Assembly: GCA_002366835.1 (NCBI GenBank)
Contig: DFBZ01000152.1
Span: 1-10,394, forward strand
DNA: 10,394 nucleotides
From: Gammaproteobacteria bacterium UBA3067
GTDB taxonomy: Bacteria > Pseudomonadota > Gammaproteobacteria > Pseudomonadales > UBA3067
Direction of reading: 5' to 3'
Part shown: positions 6,016 to 10,394 of the stretch, one piece after another
Layout: the number at the start of each line of letters is the position of its first letter
How positions within the stretch are numbered: position 1 is the stretch's first letter
Translations under genes and position numbers: made by a program
The notes under the pieces: generated by a model
What the model saw: only the letters and a program-made list of their open reading frames with translations
Databases searched by the model: none
What the model was told of the DNA's origin: nothing

Positions 6016-6041
6016 AAAAAAATCGTGAACGAAAGCCACGA
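6016..6041 (-). terminator. Candidate terminator of the tRNA-Ser transcript
   Basis: On the - strand TCGTG and CACGA form a 5-bp stem around a 9-nt loop, followed at once by seven T. It lies about 50 nt past the CCA end of tRNA-Ser and would stop that transcript before mlaA. The stem is short and the loop large, so strength is uncertain. The rest of 5874-6090 holds no gene I can support. Confidence 0.45.
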
Positions 6042-6090
6042 CCTGGAAACCAAAATCAGAGCTAAAGAGAAGAGGATATTCAACGGAAAA

Positions 6091-6178
6091 TGGCGGAGGG
6101 GCAGGGATTCGAACCCTGGGACGGTCGCCCATCGCTGGTTTTCAAGACCAGTGCATTCGACCACTCTGCCACCCCTCC
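6091..6178 (-). tRNA. tRNA-Ser (anticodon UGA)
   Basis: On the - strand an 88-nt cloverleaf with encoded CCA: acceptor arms GGAGGGG (6172-6178) and CCCCTCC (6095-6101), G discriminator, then CCA at 6091-6093. The anticodon stem CTGGT/ACCAG encloses the loop CTTGAAA, giving anticodon TGA (6142-6144 on + as TCA). The long variable arm (GATGGGCGACCGTC region) and the T-arm with GGTTCGAATCC are typical of class II serine tRNAs. It reads UCA and, by wobble, other UCN codons. It stands alone, with its own promoter upstream and a candidate terminator downstream. Confidence 0.97.
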
Positions 6179-6190
6179 TAGAAGGCGCAA

Positions 6191-6218
6191 AGAATACCTG
6201 ATTTATTCACCAAGTCAA
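6191..6218 (-). promoter_or_regulatory. Sigma-70 promoter of tRNA-Ser with GC-rich discriminator
   Basis: On the - strand TTGACT (6213-6218, five of six) and TATTCT (6191-6196, four of six) are separated by 16 bp. The bases after the -10 (TTGCGCC) form a GC-rich discriminator, a feature of stable-RNA promoters that are shut down by ppGpp. The mature tRNA 5' end lies 12 nt past the -10, leaving a very short leader for RNase P to remove. Confidence 0.6.
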
Positions 6219-6322
6219 TAACTAAGCCGGGATATAAGTAGACAGGCAAGGCACTAAAAAAGCTCCAAGATAGAAGATCAATACTATTTATCAAACCACA
6301 CCAAACTATTCTCAAAAAACTC

Positions 6323-6350
6323 TTGATCTAGAGCAAAAAAACCCTAATAT
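6323..6350 (+). promoter_or_regulatory. Candidate promoter of yccA
   Basis: TTGATC (6323-6328) and TAATAT (6345-6350) are separated by 16 bp and lie about 60 bp upstream of the yccA start. Each hexamer matches consensus at four of six positions, so the call is moderate. Together with the divergent tRNA-Ser promoter it accounts for the intergenic stretch 6179-6411. Confidence 0.4.
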
Positions 6351-6397
6351 TGTGAGTACACGCTTAAAAATCGTTTGGTTTAAGTTATTACACACCC

Positions 6398-6403
6398 GGA
6401 GAG
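6398..6403 (+). promoter_or_regulatory. yccA: Ribosome binding site that fixes the yccA start
   Basis: GGAGAG lies 8 nt upstream of the ATG at 6412. An in-frame GTG at 6352 would add 20 residues with no family counterpart and would place this site inside the gene, so the ATG at 6412 is chosen. The resulting length, 219 aa, equals that of E. coli YccA. Confidence 0.85.
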
Positions 6404-6411
6404 TTAAGACC

Positions 6412-7071
6412 ATGCAAGAACAAGAATTTACACTCGGCAGAGAGCACACGTCCGAGCTAGAAACCAGTAAAGTCCTCAGAAGCACTTATATGCTTCTTTC
6501 TATGACCATTCTATTTAGCGCCGCGACTGCGGGTGCAGCCATGGCCTTAGACGTGCCCTATATGGGATTATGGACACTGCTACCCTACCTTGCGCTGCTA
6601 TTCGTCGTCGAGAAAACCAAAAACTCCATCTGGGGTTTAGTTTCTGTCTTCGCATTAACCGGCTGGTTAGGTTTTACAGCTGGCCCAATTATTAATTTCT
6701 ATCTGGGTGTTTCCGGCTACGAGCCCATTCTTATGGCGTTGGGAGGCACTGGCTTAATATTTTTCACTCTGTCTGGGTACGTTCTTGTCACCAAGAAGGA
6801 CCTAAGCTTTATGACAGGCTTTCTTATGACGGGCATGCTGGTTGCTTTTATTGCAGGTATCGCCAGTGTTTTCTTGAACATTCCAGGCTTGAGCCTCGCT
6901 GTGAGCTGCATGTTTCTTCTTCTCTCCTCCGGTTTGATAATGTGGCAAACCAGCGCCATTATTCATGGCGGTGAGACGAACTACATCTCTGCAACCGTCA
7001 CCCTTTACGTCATGGTCTACAACATCTTTATGATTTTGCTTAGCTTCCTTGGCGGCAGTAGTGACGATTAG
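6412..7071 (+). CDS. yccA: YccA, Bax inhibitor-1 (UPF0005) family membrane protein
   Basis: An inner-membrane protein of the BAX inhibitor-1/UPF0005 family with seven predicted membrane segments. In E. coli, YccA is a substrate and modulator of the FtsH-HflKC protease and protects jammed SecY from degradation. The 219-aa length is identical to E. coli YccA, and the alignment runs end to end: SKVLRSTYMLLSMT (19-32), GPIINFYL (91-98), MALGGTGLIFF (108-118), TKKDLSFM (127-134), and the C-terminal signature IIHGGETNYISATVTLYV (183-200) followed by YNIF and LLSFLG. A cytosolic N-terminal tail of about 20 residues precedes the first helix. The gene has its own candidate promoter and a strong terminator, so it is probably transcribed alone or with limited read-through into tusD. 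Confidence 0.95.
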   Translation: MQEQEFTLGREHTSELETSKVLRSTYMLLSMTILFSAATAGAAMALDVPYMGLWTLLPYLALLFVVEKTKNSIWGLVSVFALTGWLGFTAGPIINFYLGVSGYEPILMALGGTGLIFFTLSGYVLVTKKDLSFMTGFLMTGMLVAFIAGIASVFLNIPGLSLAVSCMFLLLSSGLIMWQTSAIIHGGETNYISATVTLYVMVYNIFMILLSFLGGSSDD

Positions 7072-7096
7072 TAGTCACCCCTCAGAAATATATTAT

Positions 7097-7124
7097 AAAA
7101 AGAGCTCCTTTTGGGGCTCTTTTT
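7097..7124 (+). terminator. Rho-independent terminator between yccA and tusD
   Basis: Twelve pairs (7097-7108 with 7113-7124, one G-U) form around a TTTT loop, with GAGCTCC/GGGGCTC as the GC-rich core and a five-T tract running into ATT. It lies 25 nt after the yccA stop, and the tusD ATG is only 16 nt past its end, so either tus genes depend on read-through or their promoter overlaps this hairpin. Confidence 0.85.
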
Positions 7125-7140
7125 ATTCATTACCCAAGTT

Positions 7141-7533
7141 ATGATTTTTTCCGTTTCTATATTAAGCGCGCCCTACACTGACCAAGCAGCGTTTTCGGCA
7201 TACAAATTTGTTGAAGCCGCCCTATCTAAGAAGCACGAAGTAAGGCGCATTTTTTTCTACGGTGAGGGGGTTTTAAACGCCAACCACCTAAACACCCCGC
7301 CCCAAGACGAAATCAACCTTTACGAAGCTTGGAAGGAGCTCGCATCCTCTCATCAGGTAGAGCTGATTGTTTGCATTGCTTCTGCCCTACGCAGAGGGGT
7401 GCTTGACGAAGACGAAGCCAAACGCTACGAAAAAGACGGGCACTCCATGCAAGCCCCTTTTATACTCTCTGGGCTTGGCCAGCTTATGGATGCCGCAATA
7501 GAGTCTGATCGTCTTATCACTTTTGGCTCCTGA
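7141..7533 (+). CDS. tusD: Sulfurtransferase subunit TusD
   Basis: A subunit of the cytosolic TusBCD complex, which takes persulfide sulfur from TusA and passes it to TusE for 2-thiolation of U34 in tRNA-Lys, -Glu and -Gln by MnmA. The 130-aa protein matches E. coli TusD (128 aa): FFYGEGVLNANHL (38-50, cf. FFYREGVYNANQL), then the sulfur-carrying cysteine C78 in IVCIASALRRGVLDE, at the same residue number as in E. coli, and FILSGLGQL (107-115). The ATG at 7141 is chosen because the family starts directly with the first beta strand (IFSVSILS); a longer start at 7111 would begin inside the terminator loop. There is no obvious Shine-Dalgarno sequence. tusC follows after 18 bp. Confidence 0.94.
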   Translation: MIFSVSILSAPYTDQAAFSAYKFVEAALSKKHEVRRIFFYGEGVLNANHLNTPPQDEINLYEAWKELASSHQVELIVCIASALRRGVLDEDEAKRYEKDGHSMQAPFILSGLGQLMDAAIESDRLITFGS

Positions 7534-7551
7534 AACAGGTGGTTTGACTAA

Positions 7552-7911
7552 ATGCAAAAAAAGCTTTTATTTATCAGTCATAAAACACCCTACGGCTCTT
7601 TTGCCGCCAAGGAGACCCTGGATGCCGCGCTTGCCAGTGCCGCCTTTGGACAGGACATATCCCTGCTCTTTAAGGGGGATGGCGTGTATCAGCTACTACC
7701 TCAACAGAACTCTTCTTTACTAAAAAGGAAAAGCATTGGCGCAATCCTTGGCGCGCTTGAACTGTATGAGGTAAACAAGGTGTTTATCTGCGAGCAGTCT
7801 CTACTCAGCCGAGGGCTTGAAAACATCAAACCACTTATAAAAGTACATGTTCTAAACAACCTCTCTCTACAGGTTTTGTTTTCTGAACAAGATCACATTC
7901 TCAGCTTTTAA
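7552..7911 (+). CDS. tusC: Sulfurtransferase complex subunit TusC
   Basis: A structural, DsrF-like subunit of the TusBCD heterohexamer in the tRNA 2-thiouridine sulfur relay. It is 119 aa, the same length as E. coli TusC, and shares the pattern of a first strand LLFISHKTPYGSFAAKE (5-21), LDAALASAAF, then DGVYQLLPQQ (43-52, cf. DGVFQLLPGQ), LGALELYEV, VFICEQSLLSRGL and the closing HILSF. It is not expected to carry sulfur itself. The start is set by AGGTGG (7538-7543) 8 nt before the ATG, one of the few good ribosome sites in this run of genes. The gap to tusB is only 3 nt, so the two are surely cotranscribed. Confidence 0.94.
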   Translation: MQKKLLFISHKTPYGSFAAKETLDAALASAAFGQDISLLFKGDGVYQLLPQQNSSLLKRKSIGAILGALELYEVNKVFICEQSLLSRGLENIKPLIKVHVLNNLSLQVLFSEQDHILSF

Positions 7912-7914
7912 ACC

Positions 7915-8220
7915 ATGAGTACACTTCACACGCTTTCAATAAACCCCAGCAGCCTTCATTCCATCCAAAGTTTTATAGATATAATGGGCGAGACCGACGA
8001 GTTATTGTTGCTTGCTAATGGTGTTTATGGCGCGCTCGTCGATGCTAAAATAAATATTCCGCTGGAGCAGTTACGTGACTCCGGGAAACTTTATGCTTTA
8101 AAAGATGACCTACTCGCGAGGGGAATCCCCGCTAGCGCCCCCAAAAGAGCCACCCTCATCTCCTACGAAGGCTTTGTGGATCTTGTGGTCAAGCATCAAA
8201 ATACGTATAACTGGGTTTAA
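7915..8220 (+). CDS. tusB: Sulfurtransferase complex subunit TusB
   Basis: The smallest, DsrH-like subunit of the TusBCD complex. The 101-aa sequence aligns with E. coli TusB (95 aa): LHTLS at the start, DELLLLANGVYGAL (28-41, cf. DELLLLQDGV), LYALKDDLLARGI (58-70, cf. VYALNEDLIARGL), ISYEGFVDLVVKH (82-94) and a terminal aromatic WV. The ATG follows the tusC stop by 3 nt without its own clear Shine-Dalgarno, so translation is probably coupled to tusC. The next gene, tusE, begins 35 nt after its stop. Confidence 0.92.
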   Translation: MSTLHTLSINPSSLHSIQSFIDIMGETDELLLLANGVYGALVDAKINIPLEQLRDSGKLYALKDDLLARGIPASAPKRATLISYEGFVDLVVKHQNTYNWV

Positions 8221-8255
8221 CAACGGCCCTTGGACGCTGCACACAAGTCATCCAG

Positions 8256-8573
8256 ATGAAAAACACACCTGAACTAGACCCAGAGGGGTTTCTAAGAAAC
8301 CTTTCAGACTGGTCGCCCGAAGTTGCTGAAATATTGGCCGAGAACGACAATATAGCGCTCAATACCCAACACTGGGAGATCATCCATCTTGTTCGGGAGT
8401 TTTACCAAAGCTTTGATCATGGGCCCGCAATGCGCCCCCTGGTTAAACTCGTAGCCAACCGGCTCGGCACTGACAAAGGCCGCAGCATTTACCTGCTGAA
8501 ACTTTTTCCTGGCAGCCCAGCAAAACTTGCCAGTAAAATTGCCGGATTGCCTAAACCACCTAACTGCCTGTAA
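8256..8573 (+). CDS. tusE: Sulfur relay protein TusE (DsrC family)
   Basis: TusE accepts sulfur from TusD on its penultimate cysteine and delivers it to MnmA. The 105-aa protein shares with E. coli TusE (109 aa) DPEGFLRNLSDWS (8-20), ALNTQHWEIIHLVREFY (34-50), KGRSIYLLKLFPGSPAK (74-90) and the C-terminal AGLPKPPNCL, with C104 as sulfur carrier. The second cysteine about 11 residues earlier that defines dissimilatory DsrC is absent, so this is a TusE and not a sulfite-reductase partner. The N-terminus is about four residues shorter than in E. coli; the in-frame region upstream back to the stop at 8208 has no ATG, GTG or TTG. The Shine-Dalgarno is weak. Confidence 0.92.
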   Translation: MKNTPELDPEGFLRNLSDWSPEVAEILAENDNIALNTQHWEIIHLVREFYQSFDHGPAMRPLVKLVANRLGTDKGRSIYLLKLFPGSPAKLASKIAGLPKPPNCL

Positions 8574-8597
8574 CCCTCACGATTTCGACCCCAAACC

Positions 8598-9599
8598 ATG
8601 ACACAAGCCCCCTATACAGAACACCCCTTTGCACAGTATGTGCGCATTCTTGGCCGAGGAAAGCGCAGCGGCCGCTCGCTCACAGAAGAGGAGGCTTATG
8701 GGGCGATGAAAATGATTTTAAGTGATGAGGTTGAAGATGCCCAAATTGGCGCCTTCCTACTTCTGATCCGCGTACGGGAAGAAACCACTGAAGAGCTGGT
8801 GGGTTTCACCAGAGCCACTCGCGAATACACCGCAAACACGCTACCCAAAATCAATGCTGACATAGACTGGCCGAGCTACGCAGGCAAACACAAACAGCTC
8901 AACTGGTATATTCTCGCCGCGCTGGCATTGGCCGACTTTGGCGTTCCGGTATTTATGCACGGCGCGAATGAGCACACTCCGAACCGCTTATACAGTGATA
9001 CGGTACTTTATGAACTAGGCATTACTCCATGCAAATCCACCGAAGCCGCCCAGGCGTCTTTAGCAAAAAATAATTTTGCCTATATGGAGCTAAAAGAGTT
9101 CTGCTCTCCGCTAGACAGACTAATCGCAATGCGACCTATACTCGGTGTACGCTCTCCGATTCACACCCTTGTACGTTTGGCCAACCCCAGTAACTCTCCT
9201 CACCTATTGACCAGCATTTTCCATCCATCTTATCGCGCCTCTCATCAAGAGGCCGCTCGACAACTCGGTTACAAAAATATGGCTGTGTTTAAAGGCGAAG
9301 GTGGGGAAGTAGAAAGAAAGCCTGATGCGCGTTGCTTGGTGCAAGCAGTGCAGAACAATTCTCTTTATGATCAAGAGTGGGAATCTTTGATGGGTGCGCG
9401 TGCTAGTAACGAGGCAGACTTTAAAATAGATAAATTACGCCGTGTATGGCGCGGAACTGAAAAATCACACTATGGCGAAGCTGCAATCATCTCAACACTG
9501 GCAGTGGTAGTGCTCCTTATGAATAAGGCCAGCTCACAACAGGAAAGCTTGGCTTTAGCCACCAGAGTATGGGAAGGTCGAAACACTCTTCGAATCTAA
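8598..9599 (+). CDS. ybiB: YbiB / TrpD2-family DNA-binding protein (glycosyltransferase-family-3 fold)
   Basis: A 333-aa protein with the fold of anthranilate phosphoribosyltransferase (TrpD) but of the TrpD2/YbiB group, which from the literature binds nucleic acid and is not a tryptophan enzyme. The helical N-terminal domain (about 10-75) contains EEEAYGAMKMILSDEVEDAQ and GAFLLLIRVREET. The alpha/beta domain follows with DIDWPSYAGKHKQ (88-100) where true TrpD has its glycine-rich PRPP loop, FMHG (119-122), LGVRSPIHTLVRLANP (182-197) and KGEGGEVERKPD (232-243). Loss of the PRPP loop supports the non-enzymatic assignment. In E. coli ybiB lies by the SOS gene dinG; here it follows tusE after 24 bp and probably shares the tus transcript. 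Its stop codon overlaps that of the next, convergent gene. Confidence 0.88.
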   Translation: MTQAPYTEHPFAQYVRILGRGKRSGRSLTEEEAYGAMKMILSDEVEDAQIGAFLLLIRVREETTEELVGFTRATREYTANTLPKINADIDWPSYAGKHKQLNWYILAALALADFGVPVFMHGANEHTPNRLYSDTVLYELGITPCKSTEAAQASLAKNNFAYMELKEFCSPLDRLIAMRPILGVRSPIHTLVRLANPSNSPHLLTSIFHPSYRASHQEAARQLGYKNMAVFKGEGGEVERKPDARCLVQAVQNNSLYDQEWESLMGARASNEADFKIDKLRRVWRGTEKSHYGEAAIISTLAVVVLLMNKASSQQESLALATRVWEGRNTLRI

Positions 9600-10394
9600 T
9601 ATAGGGCTGCAATGTCTCGCTGCTCACCCCCCATGTCTAACACCTGATCCAAAGGTATAGGCTTTTCTATTCCATAACCCTGCGCGTAGTCTACGCCTAT
9701 ATCTCTTAACAATTCGAGAATTTCATCATTTTCCACGTACTCTGCGACGGTTTTCATGCCAAGAAATTTCACCATCTCAGTGATGGATTTAACCATTGCG
9801 CAATCACTTTTGTCGTTAACAATGTCTTTGATAAAAACACCGTCAATTTTCACGTAATCAACGGGCAAGTGCTTCAAATACCCATAAGAAGATAGCCCTA
9901 CGCCAAAATCGTCTAGGGCAAACCGACACCCTATGCTGCGCATCTCCCGAATAAAATCCGCAGCATCATCCAGGTTGGCGATCGCAGTGGTCTCTGTTAC
10001 CTCAAAAAGCACCTTATTTCTAGGGACTTTCAACTTCACAAAGAGTTCAAAAATATATTCCAACATCTCTGCATCATTCATCGAATGGCCAGATAAGTTA
10101 ATCGCAAGCCCGCTAAATTCATCAAGGTGGGCTTTATGCTCGTCTAACCACTCAAAAACATTTCTGATAACCCAGCGATCAATCGCCTGCATACGGTTAT
10201 ATTTTTCCGCCGCCTGAATAAAATCAGCTGGCGGAAGCATCTCCCCCGTTTCGCTTTCTACAGATAGCAATACCTCGTAATGGGAGGTAGCAGAAGGGTC
10301 AGTAACCGACGATATTTTCTGGCCACGCAAGTGCAGCTTATCCTCATCCATCGCCTGATTAAGGCGAGTAACCCATTGCATGATATCCTGGCGT
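9596..10394 (-). CDS. EAL-domain c-di-GMP phosphodiesterase, C-terminal part (cut by window edge)
   Basis: The coding frame runs open to the window edge (RQDI precedes the first in-window methionine at 10381), so the true N-terminus lies outside. The linker-like start QWVTRLNQAMDED is typical of GGDEF-EAL proteins, so a GGDEF domain may precede. Numbering from that methionine, the EAL domain retains the catalytic set: E36 (in YEVLL, an EVL variant), N95 (INLSG), E127 (FEVTET), D157-D158 (DDFGVGLSS), K178 (VKIDG), E214 and E217 (AEYVEN) and Q234 (AQGYG). Hydrolysis of c-di-GMP to pGpG is therefore expected. The C-terminus ends shortly after the domain with a 20-residue tail. Confidence 0.9.
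   Translation of the reverse strand, partial: RQDIMQWVTRLNQAMDEDKLHLRGQKISSVTDPSATSHYEVLLSVESETGEMLPPADFIQAAEKYNRMQAIDRWVIRNVFEWLDEHKAHLDEFSGLAINLSGHSMNDAEMLEYIFELFVKLKVPRNKVLFEVTETTAIANLDDAADFIREMRSIGCRFALDDFGVGLSSYGYLKHLPVDYVKIDGVFIKDIVNDKSDCAMVKSITEMVKFLGMKTVAEYVENDEILELLRDIGVDYAQGYGIEKPIPLDQVLDMGGEQRDIAALY

Noticed and set aside
5842..6164. Two overlapping open frames on the - strand upstream of mlaA (5842-6132 and 5916-6164)
   Set aside because: Both run through most of the tRNA-Ser gene, have no family features or ribosome sites, and their hydrophobic look comes from T-rich DNA; they also cover the candidate tRNA terminator and mlaA promoter.
6352..6411. Longer yccA beginning at GTG 6352
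   Set aside because: It would add 20 residues without family support and would swallow the good GGAGAG ribosome site; the ATG at 6412 gives exactly the E. coli length.
7111..7140. Longer tusD beginning at TTG 7111
   Set aside because: That codon lies in the loop of the yccA terminator, and the added residues have no counterpart in TusD.
8256..8573. Dissimilatory sulfur metabolism (DsrC with DsrEFH)
   Set aside because: TusE lacks the second DsrC cysteine, the TusD C78 context is that of the tRNA-thiolation protein, and no dsrAB genes are seen.
8598..9599. Anthranilate phosphoribosyltransferase (TrpD)
   Set aside because: The glycine-rich PRPP loop is missing and the sequence follows the YbiB/TrpD2 pattern.
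10379..10381. ATG at 10381 as the true start of the EAL gene
   Set aside because: The frame stays open to the window edge and the preceding codons fit a GGDEF-EAL linker, so the gene is truncated by the window.
1..10394. CRISPR array, prophage, integron or toxin-antitoxin pair
   Set aside because: No regularly spaced direct repeats, integrase, phage or small paired genes are visible; apart from the MITE-like element the content is ordinary core genes.

Overview
This window looks like an ordinary, gene-dense core-chromosome segment of a gammaproteobacterium. The closest match I can infer is a marine or Pseudomonas/Cellvibrio-type organism. DusA, transaldolase, YccA and TusDCBE all align residue by residue with the E. 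coli proteins. As I remember them, the neighbour pairs (dusA-tal-STAS-REC/PP2C-PilZ-mlaA, and yccA-tusDCBE-ybiB) match Pseudomonas blocks. I see no phage genes, transposase, CRISPR or plasmid functions.

Layout. Positions 1-257 are non-coding, with a strong terminator hairpin (95-133) nested in an outer 11-bp inverted repeat. Then, on the + strand, come dusA (258-1229), tal (1279-2247) and a TerB-like protein gene (2340-2789). On the - strand, a two-gene partner-switching operon follows: a REC+PP2C phosphatase (3347-4498, RssB-like) and, downstream of it, a STAS anti-sigma-factor antagonist (2820-3338, RssC-like). The divergent intergenic region 4499-4749 carries a MITE-like inverted-repeat element (4545-4691). 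A small + strand PilZ protein gene (4750-5061) converges on mlaA (5094-5873, -). A tRNA-Ser(UGA) gene (6091-6178, -) follows, with a recognisable promoter and a candidate terminator. The + strand run yccA (6412-7071), tusD, tusC, tusB, tusE and ybiB (7141-9599) comes next. The last gene, an EAL-domain phosphodiesterase on the - strand, is cut by the window edge; its stop codon overlaps that of ybiB.

Themes. (1) tRNA modification and supply: DusA (dihydrouridine), TusDCBE (sulfur relay for 2-thiouridine at U34) and tRNA-Ser. (2) Signalling: a partner-switch module, a PilZ receptor and an EAL hydrolase, the last two both tied to cyclic di-GMP. (3) Envelope: MlaA (outer-membrane lipid asymmetry) and YccA (inner-membrane FtsH modulator).

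The points most worth a second look are the RssB-like protein, whose receiver domain has lost most of its phosphorylation chemistry while its phosphatase domain looks intact; the MITE-like element that supplies the upstream half of the pilZ promoter region; and an MlaA without a lipobox cysteine. No clearly novel multi-gene system is visible. No gene-free stretch exceeds 300 bases; the longest are 1-257, 4499-4749 and 5874-6090, each described below.
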